DNA of 64,000 nucleotides from Deltaproteobacteria bacterium (GTDB taxonomy: Bacteria; Myxococcota_A; Polyangia; GCA-2747355; JADLHG01): assembly GCA_020848905.1 (NCBI GenBank), contig JADLHG010000042.1, positions 310,001 to 374,000 on the forward strand. Reading direction: 5' to 3'. The notes under the pieces were generated by a model that made no database searches, was not told the DNA's origin, and was given only the letters and a program-made list of their open reading frames with translations. Both the position numbers and the translations under genes were made by a program. Shown here one piece after another: positions 56,353 to 64,000 of the stretch (position 1 is its first letter; every line of letters begins with the position of its first letter).

Positions 56353-57027
56353 TCACTCCCCGGAGTTGAGTTTGCGCTTCAGCGCCTGGAGTTCGTCTTC
56401 CACCTCCGGCCGGCTGGCACCGGCCGGCGCGCGCTCGGCCAGGCGGGCAAACTTGGCCTCGGTGGCCGCGTCCTTCCCGCTGAGCGACCCCTCCAGGTCC
56501 GCAAGGTCCTCCATGGCGGAGATCTTGGCCTCCAGGCGATCCATCTCCTGGAAGGCTGCGGTGCCCTTGAGCGCCCCTCCCCCCTCCTTCGCGGCCCGCG
56601 CCTGGACCTTCAGCGTCTCCTTTCGGAGCTGAACGTCCTTGAGCTTCGCCTCGAGGGCCTTCAGGGCCTGCTGGAGCTCCTCGGCCTGCGCCTCCTGCGT
56701 TGCGCGCGCCTGGCGGAGCGTCTCGAGCTCCCGTGCGAGCTCGAGCCGGTGGGCCAGCGCGTCCCGCGCCAGCCCGTCGTCCCCGGCCTGTACGGCCTGC
56801 TCCGCGCGACGATCCCACCTCACCACCTCGGCTTCGAGCTCCCCGCAGCGCATCCCCAGCCGCTTGCCCTCGGCGGTTACGGTGATGACCTCGGCCCGGG
56901 CCTGCTTCAGCCCTTCCTCCATCTGGGTGACGAGGAGCTCGATCTCCTTGGCCGGATCGATCATCTTGTCCAGGAGCTCGTTGACGTTGGACTTCACTAC
57001 CCGCTGAATCCGCCCCAGGATGCCCAT
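56353..57027 (-). CDS. pspA: PspA/IM30-family membrane-stress protein
   Basis: 224 residues, almost wholly helical coiled coil. N-terminal amphipathic helix 'MGILGRIQRVVKSNVNELLD' and 'DPAKEIELLVTQMEEGL' are PspA/Vipp1 signatures. These ESCRT-III-like proteins bind and protect the inner membrane. No pspBC or pspF is nearby and no sigma54 site is visible upstream, so control differs from the enterobacterial system. A GGAGG ribosome site precedes the ATG. Confidence 0.92.
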   Translation of the reverse strand: MGILGRIQRVVKSNVNELLDKMIDPAKEIELLVTQMEEGLKQARAEVITVTAEGKRLGMRCGELEAEVVRWDRRAEQAVQAGDDGLARDALAHRLELARELETLRQARATQEAQAEELQQALKALEAKLKDVQLRKETLKVQARAAKEGGGALKGTAAFQEMDRLEAKISAMEDLADLEGSLSGKDAATEAKFARLAERAPAGASRPEVEDELQALKRKLNSGE

Positions 57028-57074
57028 GGGTCGCCTCCTGCCGCTGGCCTCACGTGTGGAGGCGCCGGCCCTGG

Positions 57075-57103
57075 ATGCTGTCTCAAGGGGGCGCGGCTGT
57101 CAA
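57075..57103 (-). promoter_or_regulatory. Candidate pspA promoter
   Basis: On the minus strand a perfect TTGACA (57103-57098), 17 nt spacer, CAGCAT (57080-57075). Start near 57068, leader about 41 nt. Confidence 0.4.
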
Positions 57104-57131
57104 AGGCAGGTCGGGCGGCCGCGGCCTCCCT

Positions 57132-57160
57132 TTGACATGCAAGCTCCCCCTTGGTAGCAC
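57132..57160 (+). promoter_or_regulatory. Candidate holB promoter, near-leaderless
   Basis: TTGACA (57132-57137), 17 nt spacer, TAGCAC (57155-57160). The start of transcription would fall at about 57167, after the ATG at 57164, so translation may begin at the in-frame ATG at 57176 on a very short leader. Confidence 0.4.
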
Positions 57161-57163
57161 TCG

Positions 57164-58168
57164 ATGGACACGCACATGCCCAAGCTCTCCGAGATCGTAG
57201 GCCAGCGACGCGCCGTGGAGCAGCTCCGCCGCGGCATGACCTCGGGCAAGCTGGCCCACGCCTTCCTGTTCACGGGGCCGTCGGGCGTGGGCAAGGCCAC
57301 CACCGCGCGCGCACTGGCACAGGCGCTGAACTGCGAACTCGCTCCGGCCGAGGGGTGCGATTCGTGCGAGGCCTGCCGCAAGCTCGTGGCCGGCCTCCAC
57401 CCCGACCTGATCTGGATCGCGCCCGACGGGCAGTACATCAAGATCGAGCAGGTCCGGGCCATCGAGCCCTTGCTGGCCTATCCACCGCACGAGGGCAAGG
57501 TGCGCCTCATCGTGCTCGACGGGGCAGACCAGCTGAACGCCAACGCGGCGAACGCGCTCCTCAAGGCGGTCGAGGAGCCGAAGCCGCGCACGGTCTTCGT
57601 GCTCGTCGCCTCGGCCGGACACCGGGTCGTCCCAACCCTCGTCTCCCGCTGCCAGCGGGTTCGCTTCGCGCCCCTCGCTCTGGAGGAGGTGGCCCAGGTG
57701 CTGGGCCAGGCCAGCGAGCGTCCCGAGGGCGAACGGCGGACGGTCGCCGCGCTGGCCGAGGGGAGCCCCGGCCGGGCGCTCCGCCTGCTCGGCAGCGACC
57801 AGCTCGCCGCCGCGCAACGGGCCGTGGACGCTCTCCTCGGGGCGGCCAGCGGGTCCGCCGTCGAGAGCCTCTTCGAGTCGGCGGCGGAGGCCGGCAAGGA
57901 ACGCCCCGTGGCCCTCGAGGCCCTCGACCTGCTGCGCGTCTGGCTGCGAGACGTGGTGCTGGTGGCCGAGGGGCTTCATGAGGGCCGGCTGGTCCACGCG
58001 GACCGGCGGGAGGAGCTCGAGCGCATGGCGGAAGGGCGCTCTCGCGACGCCCTCCTCGGAGCGCTCCGCGCCGTCCAGGCGGCGCAGGCCGCGCTCGTCG
58101 CGAACGTGAACCCCACCATGACCCTCGAAACGATGGTCCTGCGACTGCGCCAGGGAGTCTGGGTATGA
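57164..58168 (+). CDS. holB: DNA polymerase III delta-prime subunit
   Basis: 334 residues. A AAA+ clamp-loader subunit with 'HAFLFTGPSGVGKATTA', where the Walker A Ser/Thr after GK is Ala, fitting the non-hydrolysing delta-prime subunit. The zinc knuckle 'CELAPAEGCDSCEAC' has four Cys, and 'LVSRCQRVRF' is the sensor SRC motif. Followed at once by ricT (ATGA overlap) and metG, a common holB-ricT-metG order. The ATG at 57176 is an alternative start. Confidence 0.92.
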   Translation: MDTHMPKLSEIVGQRRAVEQLRRGMTSGKLAHAFLFTGPSGVGKATTARALAQALNCELAPAEGCDSCEACRKLVAGLHPDLIWIAPDGQYIKIEQVRAIEPLLAYPPHEGKVRLIVLDGADQLNANAANALLKAVEEPKPRTVFVLVASAGHRVVPTLVSRCQRVRFAPLALEEVAQVLGQASERPEGERRTVAALAEGSPGRALRLLGSDQLAAAQRAVDALLGAASGSAVESLFESAAEAGKERPVALEALDLLRVWLRDVVLVAEGLHEGRLVHADRREELERMAEGRSRDALLGALRAVQAAQAALVANVNPTMTLETMVLRLRQGVWV

Positions 58169-59952
58169 CCGACGATACAGGTGCACGAGGACCGGGCCGT
58201 CCGCCGGACGGGGGAGGCGAGCGACGCAGGCCGCGGCGACGACGTCGAGGGCGCCCGAGCGGGGCCGCCCCACGCCTCCCCGGCGAAGAGGGCCGCCCGA
58301 CCGGCACGGAAGCGCCGTCGGGGGCCGGGCCGGAGGGCGGACCGCCCCGGGCCGACGGTCGCGGACCCTCTCGAGGACGCCGTGGCCGCCGAGGCCGTGG
58401 GGAAGCGCGAACGGAGGGGGGCGCACGCCCCGTCTCGAGTGGAGCTGCCGAGCCTGGCGCCGAGGGCGCGGCACCGAGCGGGCCACGCGCCGACGACGCT
58501 GGCGGCACCCCCGACGCCGCGGGACGCCGCCGCCGTCGCCGCCGCCGAGGACGGGGCGCGGGTACCGGGGCCCCGACCAGCCCCCCGACCGAAGCCGGGA
58601 CCGAGCCGGCGCTCCCTGCCGAGGCACGCCCCCCTCGCGAGGCGCGAGAGGCGCGAGAGCCACGCCGCCGGGAGGAGCGGGACGAGCGCGGCGTGCGCAG
58701 CGGATCGCGCGAGCCCCGCGAAGCTGGCGTTCCCCGCGAACCAGGAATTTCCGGCAGAGCCCCCCTGACCCGCGACCAGGGGCCACGCCGAGGCCCCCCG
58801 CCCGGCTCACGGGAGCGTCGCCCCGGCGGGCCAGCGAGGGAAACCCCACCTCGTCCCGCGGCGCGCACCGCCACGGGGCTCGATTTCCCGGACGAAGCCG
58901 GGTGGTCCCTCGAGGAGGAACGCCCCGCGGCCCCCTCCCCAGCGACGGCCGGAGGGCTCGGTGCGCACCCCGAGGATCTCCCCGACGACGCCGCGCCGAT
59001 TCTCAGCGGGAGCTCGGTCTTCGACCTGGCGGGCGAGCCGGCCGACCCGGACGACGCGACGCTGCCCGCCGAGAGCGAGCTGACCGACGAACCCGCCACG
59101 GCGCCGCTGCGCAGCGTGGTGGGCGTCCGCATCAGCGACGGGATCCAGGGCGAGGGGGGCAAGCTCGTCGAGTTCGACGCGGCAGAGGAGCCGCTCCGGC
59201 AGGGAGACCGCGTCGTCGTGGAGACGGAGCGGGGCCTCACCATCGGCACCGTCGTCATCCCGACGACGCGCCGACTGACCAAGGGGCCGCTCCGGCGCTT
59301 CGTACGTCGGGTGGACCCCCAGGACACCCGCGCGCAGAAACGCAACGAAGCACGCGAACGCGAGGCGTACGAGTTCTGCCGGCAGCGCGTCACCGAGCGC
59401 CGGCTGCCGATGAAGCTCATCCGCGCGGAGTACCAGCACGCGGGCAACCGGGCCACCTTCTACTTCGCCTCGGAGAGCCGCATCGACTTTCGAGAGCTGG
59501 TCAAGGACCTGGCCCGTCGGCTCCACGTGCGCGTCGAGATGCGCCAGGTCGGCGTGCGCGACGAGGCGCGCATGACGGGCGGCATCGGCTCGTGCGGTCG
59601 CGAGCTCTGCTGCGCCAGCTGGCTGCAGCGCTTCGAGCCGGTCAGCATCCGCATGGCGAAGGACCAGAACCTGGTGCTCAACCCGAGCAAGGTCTCGGGG
59701 CAGTGCGGTCGACTGAAATGCTGTCTGGCCTACGAGCAGCAGGTCTACCAGGAGGCACGCAAGCAGCTGCCGAAGGTGGGCAAGCGCGTGAACACCCCCG
59801 CGGGAGAGGGGATCGTCGTGGAGCTCGACGTGCCGCGCCGGCTCGTGCGGGTGCGGTGCGCGGCCGGGACCTACGAGGTCTTTCCCGCGCAGCAGGTGAG
59901 CCTCGCCGCGCCCCCCGCCCCCGACGACTCCTCCTCCCCTCCCCGGGACTGA
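58165..59952 (+). CDS. ricT: RicT/YaaT (PSP1-domain) protein with long basic disordered N-terminus
   Basis: 595 residues, about twice the family length. Residues 1-270 are Arg/Gly/Pro/Ala-rich and look disordered. The PSP1-type core from about 315 has 'LIRAEYQHAGNRATFYFASE', 'GIGSCGRELCCASW' and 'GQCGRLKCCLAYEQ'. These Cys groups bind Fe-S clusters in the RicAFT complex of Bacillus, which controls RNA processing. The core is well kept and lies between holB and metG as usual. The basic extension may bind RNA. Confidence 0.92.
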   Translation: MTDDTGARGPGRPPDGGGERRRPRRRRRGRPSGAAPRLPGEEGRPTGTEAPSGAGPEGGPPRADGRGPSRGRRGRRGRGEARTEGGARPVSSGAAEPGAEGAAPSGPRADDAGGTPDAAGRRRRRRRRGRGAGTGAPTSPPTEAGTEPALPAEARPPREAREAREPRRREERDERGVRSGSREPREAGVPREPGISGRAPLTRDQGPRRGPPPGSRERRPGGPARETPPRPAARTATGLDFPDEAGWSLEEERPAAPSPATAGGLGAHPEDLPDDAAPILSGSSVFDLAGEPADPDDATLPAESELTDEPATAPLRSVVGVRISDGIQGEGGKLVEFDAAEEPLRQGDRVVVETERGLTIGTVVIPTTRRLTKGPLRRFVRRVDPQDTRAQKRNEAREREAYEFCRQRVTERRLPMKLIRAEYQHAGNRATFYFASESRIDFRELVKDLARRLHVRVEMRQVGVRDEARMTGGIGSCGRELCCASWLQRFEPVSIRMAKDQNLVLNPSKVSGQCGRLKCCLAYEQQVYQEARKQLPKVGKRVNTPAGEGIVVELDVPRRLVRVRCAAGTYEVFPAQQVSLAAPPAPDDSSSPPRD

Positions 59953-59966
59953 CCGAGGCCCAGCGC

Positions 59967-61922
59967 ATGGACACGTTCTACGTCACCACGCCGATCTACT
60001 ACGTCAACGACGTACCGCACATCGGGCACGCCTACACGACCATCGTGGCCGACGTGCTCGCGCGCTACCACCGCGCCCGGGGTCGGCGCGTCTTCTTCCT
60101 CACCGGCACCGACGAGCACGGCCAGAAGATCGAGCGCGCGGCCGAGGCGGCCGGACTCTCGCCGGCGGCGTTCGTCGAGCAGGTGATGGCCCGCTTCCGG
60201 CGCGCGTGGCAGGTGCTCAACATCTCGAACGACGACTTCCTGCGCACGACGGAGCCTCGACACCGCAAGGTCGTCGAGCAGCTCTGGCAGCGCATGGCCG
60301 ACAAAGGGGACATCTACCGCGGCGAGTACGACGGCCTCTATTGCGTGGGCTGCGAGGAGTACTACACCGAATCGCAGGCTGAAGGCGCGCGCTGCCCGAC
60401 GCACCGCACCCCGCTCGAGCGGCTGAAGCAGTCGAGCTACTTCTTCCGCATGTCGCGCTACCAGGACGCGCTCCTCGACCACTTCGAGAAGCACCCGACC
60501 TTCGTCCAGCCCGACATCCGCAGGAACGAGATCCTGAGCTTCGTCCGCGGGGGGCTGCGCGACCTCAGCATCTCGCGCACCAGCTTCCGCTGGGGGATCC
60601 CCGTCCCCGGCGACCCCGAGCACGTGATCTACGTCTGGATCGACGCCCTCACCAACTACCTCTCCGGCCTCGGCGGCTTCGACGGGGCGGAGCGCTACCG
60701 CGACTTCTGGCCGGCCGACCTGCACCTGATGGGGAAGGACATCCTCCGCTTCCACGCCGTCTACTGGCCCTGCATGCTCCTTTCGGCCGGAGTGCCGCTG
60801 CCGAAGCAGGTCTTCGCCCACGGCTGGTGGACCATCAACGGGCAGAAGATGTCCAAGAGCCTGCGCAACGTGGTGGACCCCGAGATGCTGTGCGAGGACG
60901 TGGGGCGAGACGCCCTGCGCTACTTCCTCGTGCGAGAGACGCCCCTCGGCAACGACGGGGACTTCTCGCACGCGGCGCTCCTCCAGCGCATCAACGCCGA
61001 GCTGGCCAACGACCTCGGCAACCTGCTCAACCGCTCGGTGGCCATGGTGCACAGGTACTGGGAGGGCAAGGTTCCGCCGCTGGCGCAGGACCTCCGGGCC
61101 GAGGCCGTGGACCGGGAGCTCGTGGAGCTCGCCGCGCGGGTGGGCGAGGAGGCCGCGCGCGCGTACGAGGGGAACGCCCCCAGCCGCGCCCTCGACGCGA
61201 TCTGGGAGCTGGTGCGCGCGGCGAACAAGTACGTCGACGTCACGGCGCCGTACAGCCTGATCAAGGACCCGGCGAAGAAGGGGCGCGTGGGCGAGGTGCT
61301 GGCGAACTTCCTCGAGAGCCTGCGCTGGACGGCGCTCCTCGTGGCGCCGGTGATGCCCGACAAGGCCCAGGAGCTCCTCGCCCAGCTCGGCCTCGACGCC
61401 GCGTCGAGCGCCGCGTGGCCCGAGCGCTGGGGAGGGCTCGCCGCCGGGCAGCCCCTCCCTCCGCCAATCCCCCTCTTTCCACGGATCGACGACGATCGAA
61501 AGGCGGCGCTGCTCGGCCGCTGGCAGCAGGCGGCAACCCCCGCCCAGGAGACCACGAAGGTGACTGACCCCAAGCCCGATACGAGCGCCGAAGGACCGGC
61601 GCTCCTCACCTACGACGAGTTTTCCCGCCTGGACCTGCGGGTCGGGAAGGTCCTCGAGGCGCAACGCGTCCAGGGCGCGGATCGCTTGCTCCAGCTCCGC
61701 GTGGATCTCGGGTCGGAGGTGCGCCAGATCGTGGCCGGCATCGCCGAGACGTACGCGCCGGAGGCGCTCGTGGGCCGGCAGGTGATCGTGGTGGCGAACC
61801 TGAAGCCCGCCAAGATCCGCGGCGTGGAGAGCCGGGGGATGATCCTCGCGGCCGGCGAGAAGCAGGTCCTGGCCCTGAGTGCCCTCGACGTCGAGGTCCC
61901 GCCGGGCACGAAGGTTCGCTGA
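59967..61922 (+). CDS. metG: Methionyl-tRNA synthetase
   Basis: 651 residues. Class I synthetase with HIGH motif 'VPHIGHAYTTIVAD', one zinc knob ('YCVGCEEYYT', 'ARCPTHRTPLE') and 'NGQKMSKSLRN' (KMSKS). The C-terminal 110 residues are the tRNA-binding OB-fold ('FSRLDLRVGKVLEAQRVQGA', 'SRGMILAAGE') that also drives dimer formation. The start at 59967 gives 'MDTFYVTTPIYYVND', the expected N-terminus; the frame is open much further upstream through ricT without meaning. Confidence 0.97.
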   Translation: MDTFYVTTPIYYVNDVPHIGHAYTTIVADVLARYHRARGRRVFFLTGTDEHGQKIERAAEAAGLSPAAFVEQVMARFRRAWQVLNISNDDFLRTTEPRHRKVVEQLWQRMADKGDIYRGEYDGLYCVGCEEYYTESQAEGARCPTHRTPLERLKQSSYFFRMSRYQDALLDHFEKHPTFVQPDIRRNEILSFVRGGLRDLSISRTSFRWGIPVPGDPEHVIYVWIDALTNYLSGLGGFDGAERYRDFWPADLHLMGKDILRFHAVYWPCMLLSAGVPLPKQVFAHGWWTINGQKMSKSLRNVVDPEMLCEDVGRDALRYFLVRETPLGNDGDFSHAALLQRINAELANDLGNLLNRSVAMVHRYWEGKVPPLAQDLRAEAVDRELVELAARVGEEAARAYEGNAPSRALDAIWELVRAANKYVDVTAPYSLIKDPAKKGRVGEVLANFLESLRWTALLVAPVMPDKAQELLAQLGLDAASSAAWPERWGGLAAGQPLPPPIPLFPRIDDDRKAALLGRWQQAATPAQETTKVTDPKPDTSAEGPALLTYDEFSRLDLRVGKVLEAQRVQGADRLLQLRVDLGSEVRQIVAGIAETYAPEALVGRQVIVVANLKPAKIRGVESRGMILAAGEKQVLALSALDVEVPPGTKVR

Positions 61923-61960
61923 GAGCGAAGGAGTGCCCGCCCAGCGCGGGTCGGAGGCCG

Positions 61961-62890
61961 ATGCCCTCGAACGAGCCACGGATCACGGTCGAAGCCGCCC
62001 TGCGGGACCTCACGAGCCCGAAGGCCACTACCCGCGCCGACGCGGCCTGGGACCTCGACGGAGCCGCCCTCACCGACGCGAGCCTGGTGCTGGCCCTGCG
62101 GGGCGCGCTCGGGGATCCCTCACCTGAGGTGCGCCGCGCCGCCGCCTTCGCGCTGGCCGGTGCGGCCGATGCGCCCACCTGCGAGGCCCTCTCGCTCGCC
62201 GCCACCGCCGACCCGGACGGCGAGGTACGACAGGCCGCAGTGGTGGCGCTGGGGCGCCTCGGCTCCGAGGGTGGCGTGGCCGCCGTCCGGCGCGCCCTCG
62301 CCGACCCGGACCCCGACGTCCGCTTTCAGGCCACAGCCGTCGTGGTCGCGCTGGACCCGGCGAACGCGGCCCCGGCTCTCGCGCCGCTCCTCGAGGACGC
62401 TGACGCCGAAGTTCGTGGGAGCGCTGTCGCCGCCCTCGGGGACCTGCGCGCTCGCGAGCACTCGGACCTGCTGCGAGCACGCCTTCGCGACGTGGACGAG
62501 GGGGTGCAGTTCGAAGCCGCCGTCGCGCTGGCACGGCTCGACGATGCGTCGGGCGTCGAGGTGCTGCTCGCGCACCTCCGGCGACGGGACACCCGCCTTC
62601 TCGCGGCGGAGCACCTCTTCTTGGTCGCCGGACCGGAGCACCTCGCCCCCCTCCTCCAGCACGCCCGCGCTGCCCGCTTCGACCCACTTCTGCGCGTGTG
62701 GCTCGCGGGCGCGGCCGCCCGGCTCGGAGACGCCGCGAGTCAGCAGGAGCTCCTGGCGGCTCTCGACCGCAGGAACCCGCTCGTCCACGGCGTCGCCGTT
62801 CGGGTCGTAGAGGCCATCGACGCCCCCTGGGCCCGCCAGAGGGCAGCCTCGCTGGGCGGCCCCGAGCGCGCCCTTCGCAGCGGGGAGTAG
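61961..62890 (+). CDS. Cytoplasmic HEAT-repeat protein
   Basis: 309 residues, entirely HEAT-like helical repeats of about 31 residues: 'GDPSPEVRRAAAFALAG', 'ADPDGEVRQAAVVALGRLGS', 'ADPDPDVRFQATAVVVAL', 'EDADAEVRGSAVAALGDL'. No signal peptide. Resembles PBS-lyase HEAT-like proteins, which bind partner proteins. Follows metG by 38 bp and may be in the same transcript. Function unknown. Confidence 0.85.
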   Translation: MPSNEPRITVEAALRDLTSPKATTRADAAWDLDGAALTDASLVLALRGALGDPSPEVRRAAAFALAGAADAPTCEALSLAATADPDGEVRQAAVVALGRLGSEGGVAAVRRALADPDPDVRFQATAVVVALDPANAAPALAPLLEDADAEVRGSAVAALGDLRAREHSDLLRARLRDVDEGVQFEAAVALARLDDASGVEVLLAHLRRRDTRLLAAEHLFLVAGPEHLAPLLQHARAARFDPLLRVWLAGAAARLGDAASQQELLAALDRRNPLVHGVAVRVVEAIDAPWARQRAASLGGPERALRSGE

Positions 62891-62981
62891 GAGCGCCGCA
62901 CACCTCACGCGCGGGGGAACCTGGACACCCACTCACCGGGTCGATACAGTTGTCCGAACACGTCGAGGACAGGAGGACCAC

Positions 62982-63959
62982 GTGCCCAGGCGCTCGCGAG
63001 TGGTGCTTTGCGCTTTCTTGGTGTGCGGCTGCTCGGACGAGCGAGGCCTCCTGCCCGACGCCGGCGGGGTCGGGGACGCCTCGATCTACACCGACGGCGC
63101 GCTGACCGACGGCGGGAGCGGTGGCGACGGGTCCACCACGACCGGCGACGGCGCTAGCGTCGGCGATGGGCGGAAACCGGGGGACGGCGCGGCGCCGAAG
63201 GGCGACCTCTTCCGCATCCCCGACGGCTGGAATCCCGGGAACCAGCCCTCGTGTAACGGCACGGTCTACAAGTGCTCGAACGGCAAGGACGACGACGGGG
63301 ACGGCAAGATCGACGCCCAGGACCCCGAGTGCATCGGCCCCTGCGACGACGACGAAGGCTCCTTCGGCACCGGCATACCCGGCGACAACGTGGACGCCTG
63401 CAAGCAGGACTGCTTCTTCGACGGCAACTCGGGCAGCGGCGGCGACAAGTGCGAGTGGAACCTGAAGTGCGACGCGAAGAACCCGGGGGCCAAGCTGCCC
63501 AAGCCCTGCCTCTACGACCCGAACTACAAGAACTGCCCGGGGCCTCAGACGGACGAGTGCCGCCGCGTCTGCCAGCCCCTGACGCCGAACGGCTGCGACT
63601 GCTTCGGTTGCTGCGAGGTCTACTCCGCTGGCAAGAAGTGGGTCATCTTCCTCGGCTCCGGGGCCGGCTGCAGCGCCGCCACGCCGCAGAACTGCGCCAC
63701 CTGCACGCCGGTCGCGTCGTGCATGAATCCCTGCGGGGAGTGCCAGCTCTGCCTCGGCAAGACGATCGCCGACCTGCCGGCGAAGTGCTTTCCGAAGCCG
63801 GCCGACGCGGGGGTGCCTCGCGACGGCGGCGCCGGGACGCGGGACGGAGGGGGCACCATCATCTGGCCCTTCTGCCTCTCGGGAACGCCCTGCTTCAACA
63901 ACAGCTACTGCCCCACGGGGCAGTACTGCATCACCGGCTGCTGCAAGAAGTTCGGCTAG
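62982..63959 (+). CDS. Cys-rich Asp/Gly-rich lipoprotein
   Basis: 325 residues, starting at a GTG with an AGGAGGA ribosome site. A lipobox-like 'LVCGCSDE' (Cys15 or 17) follows a short signal peptide. Residues 25-80 are Gly/Asp/Thr-rich, residues about 95-125 ('NGKDDDGDGKIDAQDPEC') form an Asp-rich calcium-binding-like loop, and the rest holds about 30 Cys in pairs, for many disulfides. The end ('CPTGQYCITGCCKK') is like small disulfide-rich domains. No family recognised; likely displayed outside the cell. Confidence 0.82.
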   Translation: MPRRSRVVLCAFLVCGCSDERGLLPDAGGVGDASIYTDGALTDGGSGGDGSTTTGDGASVGDGRKPGDGAAPKGDLFRIPDGWNPGNQPSCNGTVYKCSNGKDDDGDGKIDAQDPECIGPCDDDEGSFGTGIPGDNVDACKQDCFFDGNSGSGGDKCEWNLKCDAKNPGAKLPKPCLYDPNYKNCPGPQTDECRRVCQPLTPNGCDCFGCCEVYSAGKKWVIFLGSGAGCSAATPQNCATCTPVASCMNPCGECQLCLGKTIADLPAKCFPKPADAGVPRDGGAGTRDGGGTIIWPFCLSGTPCFNNSYCPTGQYCITGCCKKFG

Positions 63960-64000
63960 GCTGAGCGTCCGTCGCGAAAGCCCGCCGACTACTCCGATCG

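Noticed and set aside
57561-59456. 631-codon open frame on the minus strand
   Set aside because: Antisense to holB and the ricT disordered region; Arg/Ser/Pro-rich without fold.

Overview
The window is very GC-rich, gene-dense bacterial DNA that looks like Myxococcota (or a related former deltaproteobacterial lineage). Pointers are Asp/Gly-rich lipoproteins with 'DGG' repeats, a metallophosphoesterase with a MYXO-CTERM-like tail, PEGA, PilZ, HEAT and TPR proteins, an AgmX/PglI-type C-terminal domain, and a 3,728-residue TPR protein. The species cannot be named from sequence reading alone. No tRNA, rRNA, CRISPR array or insertion sequence was seen, and no gene-free stretch exceeds 300 bp.

Layout. 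1-5347 (minus): the classic queA-tgt-yajC-secD-secF operon. 5482-9491 (plus): an ALDH7-type aldehyde dehydrogenase coupled to a secreted HEAT-repeat protein. 9515-21446 (minus): a PEGA lipid-envelope-type protein and the giant TPR protein. 21715-25364 (plus): a heterodimeric ABC exporter, convergent with rlmB. 26121-29134: a TPR protein with a degenerate zincin domain, divergent from an LpoA-like protein. 29163-32917 (minus): a lipoprotein and an ATGA-coupled operon PilZ-proC-DUF167-kelch lipoprotein. 33010-41066: a membrane gluzincin/TPR protein, then GH5, diacylglycerol-kinase-like, NTF2-like lipoprotein and metallophosphoesterase genes. 41184-42775 (plus): PilZ, a FliA-type sigma factor and a type III secretion inner-rod gene (sctI). 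42812-53210 (minus): a 13-gene biosynthetic operon. 53405-54292 (plus): sctJ. 54305-57027 (minus): anti-sigma/ECF pair and pspA. 57164-63959 (plus): holB-ricT-metG, a HEAT protein and a Cys-rich lipoprotein.

The most unusual region is 42812-53210. It encodes, as separate small proteins, one ketosynthase, one acyltransferase, one carrier protein, a ketoreductase, a FabZ-type dehydratase and two FabL-type reductases plus a truncated third. It also encodes a complete HMG-CoA-synthase beta-branching cassette (HCS, ECH1/PksH type, ECH2/PksI type), an alpha-oxoamine synthase and a protein of unknown function. Beta-branching cassettes normally serve modular polyketide synthases, and none is present here. 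My inference is a self-contained, dissociated synthase that builds a beta-branched acyl chain on one ACP and releases it by condensation with an amino acid. The operon sits between sctI and sctJ, which are normally adjacent, so it probably inserted into an older T3SS locus.

All assignments rest on reading motifs, gene order and start/stop coupling by eye; no database search was run.
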